DNA of 64,000 nt from assembly GCF_040639655.1 (NCBI RefSeq), contig NZ_JBFAAI010000010.1, forward strand, positions 1 through 64,000, read 5' to 3'. This document shows positions 7,996 through 16,108 of this stretch, piece by piece. This stretch comes from Actinoplanes sp040639655 (GTDB lineage: Bacteria > Actinomycetota > Actinomycetes > Mycobacteriales > Micromonosporaceae). Positions within the stretch are counted from its first letter, which is position 1. Every line of letters begins with the position of its first letter. Both the position numbers and the translations under genes were made by a program. The notes beneath the pieces were generated by a model. The model was given only the letters and a program-made list of their open reading frames with translations, ran no database searches and was not told where the DNA came from.

Positions 7996-10900
7996 ATGGA
8001 GTTCGGGATCCTGGGGCCTCTCGAAGTCCGGCACCACGACGAACCGATAGCGATGGGCGGGACGAAGCAGCGGCGTGTTGTCGCGACGCTGGCACTCCAT
8101 GCCGGCCGGGTGGTTTCGCTGGGCCAGTTGGTGGACGCCGTCTGGGATGGTGAGCCTCCGATCACGGCCCGCAAGCAGGTCCAGAACGCGGTGTCGGCGC
8201 TGCGGCGTACACCTGTGGGCGGGGCGCTGGCAGCAGCGGGTTCCGGGTACGTCCTGCAGGTCCCGGCTGAGCAGGTGGATGCCGGGAGATTCGAGCAATG
8301 CCTGGCCGAGGCGCATGCGGCCCGGACCCGGCGTGAGCTGACGCACGCGGTGGAGACACTGCGGGCGGGGCTGGCGATCTGGCGTGGGCCCGCTCTTGCG
8401 GATGTCGGGGGCAGAACCCTGTCGGCTGCCGCGGGACAGCTCGAGGAACGGCGGCTGGCGGCAGTCATAGCGTGGGCCGAGGTCTGTCTCGAACTGGGAC
8501 GGCATGATGCCGTCGCCGATGAGCTGAGCGCCGAGATCGATCGGTATCCGCTGTGTGAACCGTTGGCCGGCCTGCTGATGCTGGCGCTGTACCGTGCCGG
8601 GCGGGCCGCGGAGTCGCTGGTGTGCTACCGGCGGGCCCGCCACACGATAGCGGAGGATCTCGAGGCGGACCCGGGTCCTGAGCTGCGCACCCTGTATCAC
8701 CGGATCCTCGCCGCCGACCCGGCGCTGGATCATCGCCCGGAGCCTTCGGTACCCCGCAACTATCTGCCCCGCGACGTCGGGCACTTCACCGGCCGATCCA
8801 CCGAACTGGACCTGCTCATGTCCGCCGCCGACGCGGGCGGCGTGACGGTCATCCAGGCCATCGACGGCATGTCCGGGGTCGGCAAGACGGCGATGGCGGT
8901 GCATGCGGCACACCGGCTCGCCGGGCGGTTCGGTGACGGCCAGCTGTTCATAGACCTGCATGGGCACACCGCCGGCCGTGATCCGTTGACGGCCGACGAG
9001 GCCCTCGACGTGCTGCTGCGTGCCGTCGGGGTCTCCGACGCCCGGATTCCCAAGAGTCTCGATGAGAGGGCCGCGATGTGGCGGGCGGAACTCGCCGGAC
9101 GGCGCGTCCTGGTGGTCCTCGACAACGCCTTGGACTCGGCCCAGATCAAGCCACTCCTGCCGGGATCAGCCAGTTGTGCCGTCCTGATCACCAGCAGAAG
9201 GCGATTGACCGGCCTGAGTGGCGCGGAGGTGTTGTCGCTCGACACGCTGCCCACGGACGACGCCGTTGCCCTGTTTCTCAGGATCGCCGGGCCGGACCGT
9301 CGCGAGGCCGAGCCGGCGGCAGTCGTCAAGGTCGTCGAGCTCTGCGGCCATTTGCCGCTCGCGATAAGCATCGCAGCCGCCCGGTTCCGCGCACGCCCGC
9401 AATGGAGGATCCTCGATCTGGTCCAGCGGCTGGCCGATGACCACGGCAGGGCGAGGTTGCTGCAGTCGGAGGACTGGGGCATCACCGCTGCCTTCGCCCT
9501 GTCGTACCAGCACCTTGCCGACGCTGAGCAGCGAATGTTCCGGCTGCTCGGATTGCATCCGGGCGCGGACATCGACGTCTTCACCGCGGCGGCGCTGGCC
9601 GGCCTGCCGGTGGACGAGACGGAGCACCTGCTCGACGCCCTGTGCGACATGCACCTGCTGATAGCGCACCGGCCCGGCCGATACCGTCTGCATGACCTGG
9701 TGCGCGACTTCGCCCGGGCCGGCGTCGAAGCCGATGAGCCCGTCTCGCAACGGTCGGCCGCATGTGACCGTCTCCTCGACTACTACGTACATGTGACTCG
9801 CATCGCCACCGAACTGGACAACCCCAGTCGTCCCCACCTCGGCGCGAGCCCGCGATACCGGCCGGCCGCCGTTCCTCAGCTCTCCACGACCTCGGAAGTC
9901 CGGTCGTGGGTCGACGCCGAACACGCCAACCTCGTGGCTGCCGCCCGGCTCGCGGCGCACCATCGGGCCGGCGATGACGGGTGGCAGCTCCCTCGCAACG
10001 TGGGCGCGCTGCTGTACGAGAACGGCAAGCACTCAGCGAGCCTGGAGGTTTTCACGATTGCGCTGGCCGCATGCGGGACGGAAACCCCGCCCGAGGTGAA
10101 GGCCGCCTGCCTGCTGGACGTCTCCCTGATGCACAAGGTGCTGGGTGAGTACCGGCTCGCACTCGACTTCCTCAGCCGGGGCGCGGTCCATGCCGTTCAT
10201 TCGGGCGATCGCGACGGGATCGCCCGTTCGCTGATCCACAAGGCTGATCTGAGCAATCTCGTCGGGTCGTTCACCGATGCCGTTACCTACGCCACCCGCA
10301 GCATGGAACTCTATCGCGAGCAGGGTGACGTGTGGCGGGAAGCGGTGGCCTTGACGGTGCTCATGGACGCTCTGAGCCGGCTGGGACGCGATCGTGAGGC
10401 GATCGAGGCGGCGGATCAGGCAGCGCTCACCCTCGACGGGTTCGCGAACCTGCGACAGGCGAGCGCTGTGCTGAGCCGGCGGGGCACCGCCCACAGCGGG
10501 CTGGGCGAACACGACCGCGCGATCCGGCTGCTCGACCGGAGCGTGGACCTTGCCCGGCAGGGCGAGGACCGGCGCTTCGAAGCCGACTACCTGCACCGGC
10601 TCGCGGAGGCCACCCGGCGGTCCGGTCAGCCTCACGCGGCACTGACGTACGCGAACGAGGCCCTCGCCATCCTCGACGAGATCGCCGACCCGGTGGATCT
10701 GGCCGAGACACACAATGTGCTGGGTGCGATCCACAACGACATCGAGGAGTACGAGGTCGCGCTCACCCACTACCGCCGGACGCTGGAGATCACGGCGGAT
10801 GTCGAGTACCGGGTGGCGAGGGCGCACGCTGACAACGGGATCAGCCGGAGCCTGACAGCGCTCGGGCATCCCGGCGCACAGAAGCACCGGCAACGTGCTC

Positions 10901-11019
10901 TGGCGGTCTACGCCGAGCTCGGCGTGCCGGACGCCGATCGAGGCCATCCGGCGGCGTCGGCGTCGTCACGAGGCGAGCGCCTCGGTGGGGTCAGCCGGGC
11001 GGCGTGGACCGGCGGATAG
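7996..11019 (+). CDS. AfsR-like SARP/NB-ARC/TPR transcriptional regulator
   Basis: A 1007-residue regulator with three parts: an OmpR-type winged-helix DNA-binding domain (residues 1-90, FGILGPLEV start) joined to a bacterial transcriptional activator domain (about 95-240), an NB-ARC/STAND ATPase (about 260-580) and TPR repeats (about 650-980). The ATPase shows Walker A GMSGVGKT at 291-298, Walker B VLVVLDN near 371-377 and a CGHLPLAI (GLPL-like) motif. AfsR-type proteins activate secondary metabolism or development by binding direct repeats near sigma-70 promoters. The ATG start follows a GAGGGTGAGGG stretch. It is alone in its transcript, ending at a strong hairpin at 11093. Its target is unknown; the upstream enzyme cluster is one candidate. 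Confidence 0.9.
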   Translation: MEFGILGPLEVRHHDEPIAMGGTKQRRVVATLALHAGRVVSLGQLVDAVWDGEPPITARKQVQNAVSALRRTPVGGALAAAGSGYVLQVPAEQVDAGRFEQCLAEAHAARTRRELTHAVETLRAGLAIWRGPALADVGGRTLSAAAGQLEERRLAAVIAWAEVCLELGRHDAVADELSAEIDRYPLCEPLAGLLMLALYRAGRAAESLVCYRRARHTIAEDLEADPGPELRTLYHRILAADPALDHRPEPSVPRNYLPRDVGHFTGRSTELDLLMSAADAGGVTVIQAIDGMSGVGKTAMAVHAAHRLAGRFGDGQLFIDLHGHTAGRDPLTADEALDVLLRAVGVSDARIPKSLDERAAMWRAELAGRRVLVVLDNALDSAQIKPLLPGSASCAVLITSRRRLTGLSGAEVLSLDTLPTDDAVALFLRIAGPDRREAEPAAVVKVVELCGHLPLAISIAAARFRARPQWRILDLVQRLADDHGRARLLQSEDWGITAAFALSYQHLADAEQRMFRLLGLHPGADIDVFTAAALAGLPVDETEHLLDALCDMHLLIAHRPGRYRLHDLVRDFARAGVEADEPVSQRSAACDRLLDYYVHVTRIATELDNPSRPHLGASPRYRPAAVPQLSTTSEVRSWVDAEHANLVAAARLAAHHRAGDDGWQLPRNVGALLYENGKHSASLEVFTIALAACGTETPPEVKAACLLDVSLMHKVLGEYRLALDFLSRGAVHAVHSGDRDGIARSLIHKADLSNLVGSFTDAVTYATRSMELYREQGDVWREAVALTVLMDALSRLGRDREAIEAADQAALTLDGFANLRQASAVLSRRGTAHSGLGEHDRAIRLLDRSVDLARQGEDRRFEADYLHRLAEATRRSGQPHAALTYANEALAILDEIADPVDLAETHNVLGAIHNDIEEYEVALTHYRRTLEITADVEYRVARAHADNGISRSLTALGHPGAQKHRQRALAVYAELGVPDADRGHPAASASSRGERLGGVSRAAWTGG

Positions 11020-11092
11020 CTACCTGAGAAGCGTTTGCTGGTGCCGCGACCAAGACGTTCATGCCGGCGTCGCGGCGTTCCGGGGGTACGCG

Positions 11093-11126
11093 AAAGGGCG
11101 CCCACCCGGAGGTGGGACGCCCTTTT
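11093..11126. terminator. Bidirectional intrinsic terminator
   Basis: AAAGGGCG-CCCACC (11093-11106) pairs with GGTGGG-CGCCCTTT (11111-11125, one bulged A) around a CGGA-type loop, and the plus strand continues with T residues. In the minus direction the stem also ends in a short T-run. It separates the convergent regulator gene (plus) and mini-protein gene (minus), so it probably serves both. Confidence 0.78.
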
Positions 11127-11154
11127 CAGCTTCGCCCAGGCCTTGCGGTCAGGT

Positions 11155-11310
11155 CTAGAACCAGACTTTTCGACCACCGACCGGGCGGCCGACGGCACCG
11201 AGGATCCAGAGCACGGCACCGATCACCAGGAGAATGATGCCGATCGTGTAGAGAATCGACACCTTCAGGAAGATGCCCAGCAGCAAGAGGATGAGCCCCA
11301 GTACCAACAT
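11155..11310 (-). CDS. 51-residue hydrophobic mini-protein, DUF6131-like
   Basis: A short gene below normal size cut-offs. Reading the minus strand from ATG at 11310 gives a 51-residue protein: an almost purely hydrophobic stretch (MLVLGLILLLLGIFLKVSIL, then YTIGIILLVIGAVLWILGAV) and a Gly/Arg tail ending GRPVGGRKVWF. The two-helix hairpin with a G-R-x-V-G-G-R tail is the pattern of the common actinobacterial DUF6131 family, of unknown function. A GGAG lies eight bases upstream of the ATG, and the downstream bidirectional terminator fits a real transcript. The protein probably sits in the membrane. The family call is from memory of the pattern. Confidence 0.8.
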   Translation of the reverse strand: MLVLGLILLLLGIFLKVSILYTIGIILLVIGAVLWILGAVGRPVGGRKVWF

Positions 11311-11484
11311 GACTTTGCTCCGTTCCACTGGCGGGCGTCTCCCGCCGACCGCCTTGTACCCAGCACAACGAAAAGCTAATCAGGGCGGCGGTCCACCCCG
11401 TCCCTCGCGCTGCGTACCTCATGGCGGCGGTCCACTTCGGAGTCCGGTATCCGGCGGGCTCCAGCCCTCGGTGCCTTCCTCGTT

Positions 11485-12237
11485 TCAGACGTCCTGGGTC
11501 CAGACGCCCCGCACATGCTCGGCGGGTGGAAGCCAGAGGTGTGGCTGGGCGAGGCTGCCGGTGTCCCAGGGGAGAGCGCCGTCCCGATCCGGCCAGACGA
11601 CCTCGAGAAACGGAATGGGCGGGCGGCGGTAGAACCAGATGGCCTGGCCGAAGAAGGCCCGGTACCAGGACGGCTCGACGGTTCTCAGATGCACCGGGTA
11701 GCCGTTGACGACATCATCATGAGCCTGGCCGTCGGCAAGGTCGTCCCGTTGCCCGAGGATGTTCAGGCAGGACTGCATGACACGCAGATCGAGGCCGAAC
11801 ATGGCGAGTTCCGGTTCGCCCCGGCTGTGCCAGCGACCGATCGTGTACGCCCAGCCCGGCCCCTGCTCGTCCGCGGGAACGCCGGTGACGCTCCACCCGA
11901 ACTTCTCCACATTGCCGATCACGCCCTGGTCACCCGCGTCGTAGTCATCCCGGTCGCCGTAGTCGTGACAGATGACGCAGCGGCAGATTCGCGAGGCCTC
12001 GAACACACGCAGAGCGTATGTGATCACCCCGGTGCATCCGGCAGCGACGGGCTTCGAGTGACGGAGGACTCGGTCCGCGCGCGTGCTCCGCGGCGGATCC
12101 CGACGGGTCAGCCGGGGAATCCCCTCGACGGGTCGATCGTCATGGTCCGGGCCTCCGGATCCGGCGACAACCATCCGGTCGATCCGTCCGCGGGAAGCAG
12201 CGCCGGCCAGTTGTACCCAGAAGTCCCGCTCGTCCAT
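11485..12237 (-). CDS. DUF4262-domain protein with unusual N-terminal extension
   Basis: A 250-residue frame whose residues about 87-250 form a clear DUF4262 domain: CHDYGDRDDYD start, GWSVTGVP, then PGWAYTIG, EL-x-x-FGLD and a C-terminal LEVVWPDRDGALPWD. The domain's function is unknown. The first ~75 residues do not resemble it: they begin MDERDFW, reminiscent of DUF4240 proteins, and continue as Arg/Asp/Pro-rich sequence. The ATG at 12237 has a strong GGAGG eight bases upstream, so initiation there looks real; GTG codons at 12027 and 12006 would give a normal-length DUF4262 protein but lack a clear ribosome binding site. Either a fusion with a decayed upstream gene or an over-long start. 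It follows a hypothetical gene by 48 bases on the same strand. Confidence 0.7.
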   Translation of the reverse strand: MDERDFWVQLAGAASRGRIDRMVVAGSGGPDHDDRPVEGIPRLTRRDPPRSTRADRVLRHSKPVAAGCTGVITYALRVFEASRICRCVICHDYGDRDDYDAGDQGVIGNVEKFGWSVTGVPADEQGPGWAYTIGRWHSRGEPELAMFGLDLRVMQSCLNILGQRDDLADGQAHDDVVNGYPVHLRTVEPSWYRAFFGQAIWFYRRPPIPFLEVVWPDRDGALPWDTGSLAQPHLWLPPAEHVRGVWTQDV

Positions 12238-12285
12238 GGCAAACGCCTCCGGCCAGCCGGAATCAACGAAAGCGGTGGCACAGGA

Positions 12286-12666
12286 TCATGGCGTGGCGCG
12301 TTCTTCCCGCTTCCTGCTCGCTTCGTCCCACTTCTCGGAAATCTCCGGAGGGCGCTGATGGCCGCACTCGACGGTGTTGCCATTGGCGTCGGTCACTTCG
12401 GCATAAGGATTTCCGCGCTGGATGACGACCGTCACGTTCTCGATGCCGGCCGCGCGATCCTCTTCATCGGCCCAGGAGTCGACCAGGAAGTCGAGTTCGT
12501 CGCCGTTGTAGTCGGACCGGATCCGGAACGTCTCGCCGGGTCGCAGCCATCGGCCCTCGCCCAAGGGCTCAAGCCACAGCGTGAGCCATCCCGTATTGCT
12601 GTTCGTGATGTCCAATACCCCCACGGCCGCGCAGTCTACGTCAGCGAATCGACCTTCCGTCGCCAC
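12286..12666 (-). CDS. Hypothetical acidic cytoplasmic protein
   Basis: A 126-residue protein without recognised family. It has a beta-rich, Trp-containing first half (ITNSNTGWLTLWLEPLGEG, then WLRPGETFRIRSDY) ending in a charged C-terminal tail (EISEKWDEASRKREERATP). No signal peptide or membrane helix is visible. The GTG start at 12666 has no strong ribosome binding site, so a start a few codons later is possible. It is 48 bases upstream of the DUF4262 gene on the same strand, and divergent from a MarR-like regulator 72 bases away that may control both. Confidence 0.65.
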   Translation of the reverse strand: MATEGRFADVDCAAVGVLDITNSNTGWLTLWLEPLGEGRWLRPGETFRIRSDYNGDELDFLVDSWADEEDRAAGIENVTVVIQRGNPYAEVTDANGNTVECGHQRPPEISEKWDEASRKREERATP

Positions 12667-12704
12667 GGCCGCAGGAGCGTGGTAGAGGGATTCGCTACGA
12701 TGGC

Positions 12705-12715
12705 GGACATTGTCC
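12705..12715. promoter_or_regulatory. GGACA-T-TGTCC palindrome, candidate MarR operator
   Basis: A perfect 5+5 palindrome with one central base lies in the 72-base gap between the divergent hypothetical gene and the MarR-like gene, 23 bases before the latter's GTG. MarR proteins usually bind such sites in their own divergent promoters. It is a short match, so chance is possible. Confidence 0.3.
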
Positions 12716-12738
12716 TACCTCTCTGGAATTGAGGCCGT

Positions 12739-13212
12739 GTGAATTCCGGTGTCGTGCCCGCGACCGCCGATCCTTCCGTCGCGGCAGATGCCCTTGCCGC
12801 GCAGCCGATAGGCTACTGGAGCGGTGCTTTGCACAAGGCTGTGGTCAAACGGTTACGTGACGCAATGGCCCGCATCGATGTGACGCAGCCGCAATGGTGG
12901 ACTCTCACCCGGGTCGACGCCGGCGACGGACTCACCCGCGAGGATGTCGCAATCCAACTGGCGGATGTAGCGGACAGTCCGGATGAGGTGCCTCGCGCCA
13001 TCGATCAGCTCCTGCACCGCGGGTGGATCGGCGCGGACGAGGCGGGGAAACTGCACCTGACCGACGAGGGACGGGTGGCTCAAGGCCGGACAAGGGACCT
13101 GGTGGCGGGGCTGCGAGCGCAGATTCATGAGGGGATCACGGACGAGGAATACGTCACGGCGCTCAAGGTCATGCGCCGGATGATCTCCAACATCGGTTCC
13201 GCGGCCGACTGA
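12739..13212 (+). CDS. MarR-like winged-helix transcriptional regulator
   Basis: A 157-residue protein with the MarR plan: an N-terminal dimerisation helix, a central helix-turn-helix/wing region (LTREDVAIQLADVADSP through IDQLLHRGWIGADEAGKLHLTDEGR, about residues 68-115) and C-terminal helices. The wing motif L-H-L-T-D-E-G-R is characteristic. It starts at GTG 12739 after GAGG. MarR members are usually autorepressors responding to small ligands. Its neighbours are the divergent hypothetical/DUF4262 pair and, downstream, a nitroreductase that could be an oxidative-response target. Ligand unknown. Confidence 0.8.
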   Translation: MNSGVVPATADPSVAADALAAQPIGYWSGALHKAVVKRLRDAMARIDVTQPQWWTLTRVDAGDGLTREDVAIQLADVADSPDEVPRAIDQLLHRGWIGADEAGKLHLTDEGRVAQGRTRDLVAGLRAQIHEGITDEEYVTALKVMRRMISNIGSAAD

Positions 13213-13359
13213 CCAGCGGTACGGCACCGTGCCGAGATGACATCCCATCCGGGCCGGCGCCTGTAGCTGCTCCGCGTCCCGGGCCCGCTGTACGGCCGTG
13301 CACCCCGCCGCCGCCCGGTAAGGTTGCCCGCCGGTCGTCGAGGGAGAGGCGGGAATGCC

Positions 13360-14025
13360 TTGGACGTGTACGAGGCCGTGCGCAGCCGCCGGGCGGTGCG
13401 GGCGTTCAGCGACGAGCCGGTGCCGATGGAGGTGCTCGGACGGGTGCTGGCGGCCGCGTCGAGGGCACCGTCGAGCGGGAACCTGCAGCCATGGCACCTC
13501 TTCGTCGTGACCGGCGAGCCCCTGGCCGTACTGAAACGGCGCGCGACGGCCAGGGCGCTCGCCGGCGATCCGGGGGACGAGCGGGAGTACCCGATGTACC
13601 CGGCCGAGCTGGTCCCGCCGTACCTGGACCGCTTCTCGGCCGCGGCGGCTCAGCGTTACCGCGCCTTGGGAATCGAGCGGGACGATCCTGACCGGCCCAT
13701 GAAGGTCGCCGCCCGGAACTCGGCGGCGTTCGGGGCGCCGGTCGTGCTGTTCTGCTACCTCGACCGGACGATGGGGCCCGGCCAGTGGGGCGACGCGGGG
13801 ATGTATCTGCAGACCGTGATGCTGCTGCTCCGGGCGGAGGGACTGCACAGTTGCCCGCAGGTCATGTGGACGATGTACCGCGAGACGGTGAGCCGTCTCG
13901 TCGGCGTCGGTGACGACCTCGTGCTGTTCTGCGGTGTGTCGGTGGGCTTCGAGAAGAGCGGCGTGCCGCCGCTGGAGACCGGCCGGGCGGCCCTGGCCGA
14001 GACGGTCACCTTCATCGGGACCTGA
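13360..14025 (+). CDS. Nitroreductase-family protein
   Basis: A 221-residue FMN-dependent nitroreductase-like enzyme. The N-terminus DVYEAVRSRRAVRAFSDEPV, then RAPSSGNLQPWHLFVV, gives the R-S-R-R and SSGN-x-QPW FMN-binding signatures. The C-terminal half has GLHSCPQVMW and a CGVSVGF segment as in family members that reduce nitroaromatics or quinones. I place the start at TTG 13360 because GGGAGAGG precedes it and the canonical family start follows it directly; an earlier TTG at 13324 would add 12 unconserved residues. It lies 148 bases after the MarR-like gene and 99 bases before a metallo-beta-lactamase-fold gene on the same strand. It is only distantly similar to the nitroreductase at 6915. 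Confidence 0.87.
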   Translation: MDVYEAVRSRRAVRAFSDEPVPMEVLGRVLAAASRAPSSGNLQPWHLFVVTGEPLAVLKRRATARALAGDPGDEREYPMYPAELVPPYLDRFSAAAAQRYRALGIERDDPDRPMKVAARNSAAFGAPVVLFCYLDRTMGPGQWGDAGMYLQTVMLLLRAEGLHSCPQVMWTMYRETVSRLVGVGDDLVLFCGVSVGFEKSGVPPLETGRAALAETVTFIGT

Positions 14026-14124
14026 CCCGTCCCGCCACCGGCAGGGGGTTGCCCGGCGTCGCTCAGCTCCGTCACAGTCCGGACGCGCCATCGTGGAGCG
14101 ACGGAATTCCGACGGAGGAGTCTG

Positions 14125-14886
14125 ATGGACCCCGCGACCCGCAGTGACCTACCGGTGGAGCCGCGATGGTTCCGGTTCACCGCCGTCGACGAGCGCACCA
14201 CCCTCATCGAGGAACCGCACGTCCGTGACCTGCTCCGGGCCAACGCTTGGCACCGGCGCGGCCGCGATCGTGACGTGCTCGTGGACTGCGGACTGGGCGT
14301 CGCCGCCCTGGCGCCGCTGCTGCGGGAGCGATTCGGCCGCGACCCGGTGCTGGTCATCACCCACGCGCACCTGGACCGCATGGGATCGGCGTACGAGTTC
14401 GACGAGGTTTGGGCACATCCGCTGGAGGCCGTCGGCGACCCCGCTCCGGGTTCCCTGCGCGGGCCGGTCCTCGCCGCGCAGCTCGGCATGGACTGGGTGC
14501 TGCCGCCGATGCTGCTGAACGCCCGTCCGGACCGCGGCTACGACATCGACGGCTATCGGGTACGGCCGGCGAAGCCGACTCGTGACCTGACCGACGGCGA
14601 CGTCGTGGACCTGGGTGATCACACGCTGACCGTCCTGCATCTGCCCGGTCACAGCCCCGGCAGCATCGCCCTGTTCGACGCGCGTGACGGCACCCTGTTC
14701 AGCGGCGATGTCCTCTACGACGACGAACTGCTCGACAACCTGCCCGGCAGCGACCCCGGACAGTACGCACGATCGCTCCGGCGGCTTCGCGGACTGCCGG
14801 TGAGCCGCACGCTGCCCGGCCACGGGTCCAGCTTCGACCGGCCGCGCCTGCACCGGCTCATCGACGACTACCTCCGGCACGGCTGA
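14125..14886 (+). CDS. Metallo-beta-lactamase-fold hydrolase
   Basis: A 253-residue MBL-fold protein. The metal motif reads THAHLDRMG: the HxHxD part is present but the usual following His (HxHxDH) is Arg, while later ligands are visible as LPGHSPGS, FSGDVLYDD and LPGHG. The substitution removes a ligand of the second zinc site, so a one-metal enzyme or altered chemistry is plausible. The ATG follows a strong GGAGGAG. The gene sits between the nitroreductase and a LacI regulator that follows after 20 bases, so these may be one transcript. Substrate unknown; family members hydrolyse thioesters, lactones or phosphoesters. Confidence 0.85.
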   Translation: MDPATRSDLPVEPRWFRFTAVDERTTLIEEPHVRDLLRANAWHRRGRDRDVLVDCGLGVAALAPLLRERFGRDPVLVITHAHLDRMGSAYEFDEVWAHPLEAVGDPAPGSLRGPVLAAQLGMDWVLPPMLLNARPDRGYDIDGYRVRPAKPTRDLTDGDVVDLGDHTLTVLHLPGHSPGSIALFDARDGTLFSGDVLYDDELLDNLPGSDPGQYARSLRRLRGLPVSRTLPGHGSSFDRPRLHRLIDDYLRHG

Positions 14887-14906
14887 TCGCCGGATATCGT
14901 CGCGGC

Positions 14907-15869
14907 ATGACGGAGCAGCGACCCACCCTCGCCGATGTCGCCCGGGTTGCCGGGGTCTCGCGGGCGGCCGCCTCACGGGCGATGAACGGAACCTACGGTG
15001 CCTCCGAGGCCGTGCGGCGACGGGTCCGGGAGGTCGCCGCGGAACTCGGGTTCGAGCCGCACGCCGTGGCTCGTGCGCTGGCGACCGGGCGGAACAGTGC
15101 GGGCCGGCGCGAGCGCATCGAGGTGCTGATCGTCGATCCGGATCCGGAGGCGATGAGTGCCAAGCCGTTCTACGGGCGGGTGCTGACCGGTGCCATGCGT
15201 GCCCTCGGTGACCGCGACCTCGTGCTGGAGGTCCGCCGGGTGCCGGCGCTGCCGGTGGAGGACACCGATCCACCGTTCGGCCGGCTGCTGATCAACGTGC
15301 CGGGGGCCGCCGGGGCCGCGTACGCACGCCGTGGCCGTACCGTCGCCCTGGGCAGGTCCGCTCCCGGTGTCCTCTTCGTCGCGCCGGACAACGACGGTGG
15401 CGGACGTCAGGCCGCCACGCATCTGGTGAACACCGGCCGCCGTCGTGTCGGCGCCGTCTTCGGCCCGGCCACCCCGTGCGCCGCCGAGCGGAAAGCCGGG
15501 TTCCTGCGGGTGATGGCCAATGCGGGCCAGGCTGTGACCTGGGCCGACGGGGACTTCACGCGCGCCCGGGCCTATGCGGCGGCCAGGGAGTTGCTGGCTC
15601 GCGAGCCCGGCCTGGACGCGGTGTTCGCCTCGTGCGACGTCACCGCGATGGGCGTGCTGCGGGCGCTTCGCGAGGCGGGCCGCCGGGTGGCGGACGACGT
15701 CGCGGTCGTCGGTTTCGACGGCAGCGCCCTGGCTGAGGCGGCGGATCTGTCGTCGGTGTACATGCCGGTCGAGGAGGAGGCGGAGTCCGCGGTCCGGCAC
15801 CTGCTCGATCCGGCACTTCCGCCGCCGGCCCGCCTGCCGACCACCCTGACCGTGCGCGGTTCCAGCTGA
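14907..15869 (+). CDS. LacI-family transcriptional regulator
   Basis: A 320-residue LacI/GalR repressor. The N-terminal helix-turn-helix and hinge helix are typical: TLADVARVAGVSRAAASRAM, then VRRRVREVAAELGFEPHAVARALATG. The remainder is a periplasmic-binding-protein-like ligand domain (ILIVDPD, NDGGGRQAATHL, AVFASCDVTAMGVLRAL, VAVVGFDGS). It would bind a sugar or related effector and release DNA. It lies 20 bases after the hydrolase gene with no obvious ribosome binding site, so translation may depend on the upstream gene. No sugar genes adjoin it; its target could be the preceding enzymes or a distant operon. Confidence 0.9.
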   Translation: MTEQRPTLADVARVAGVSRAAASRAMNGTYGASEAVRRRVREVAAELGFEPHAVARALATGRNSAGRRERIEVLIVDPDPEAMSAKPFYGRVLTGAMRALGDRDLVLEVRRVPALPVEDTDPPFGRLLINVPGAAGAAYARRGRTVALGRSAPGVLFVAPDNDGGGRQAATHLVNTGRRRVGAVFGPATPCAAERKAGFLRVMANAGQAVTWADGDFTRARAYAAARELLAREPGLDAVFASCDVTAMGVLRALREAGRRVADDVAVVGFDGSALAEAADLSSVYMPVEEEAESAVRHLLDPALPPPARLPTTLTVRGSS

Positions 15870-15885
15870 GAATCCTCAGCTGAGG
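15863..15885 (+). terminator. Short hairpin at the end of the LacI gene
   Basis: CAGCTGAG (15863-15870) pairs with CTCAGCTG (15875-15882) around a four-base loop, overlapping the stop codon. A nested 12-bp palindrome CCTCAGCTGAGG ends at 15885. It could end the nitroreductase-hydrolase-LacI transcript. The rest of the gap to 16108 contains no recognised gene. Confidence 0.4.
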
Positions 15886-16108
15886 GCACCCGCCGGAAGA
15901 GCCGGCAGGGCAGGTCGCTCGTCGCCATCGGGCCTCCTGTGGCGTCCCGATTCCCCCGTACGCTTGCGTAACCGGGCGAGAGCGACCTGTCCCCCCTGCA
16001 ATGACGACAATGCTCGCTGATGGACCTTGTACGAAGCGTGGGAGACTGTCCCGGGACCTTGTGGATTTCTTGAATCCGCTGGTAGGGCAAGAGACGTGCG
16101 GAGGTCAA

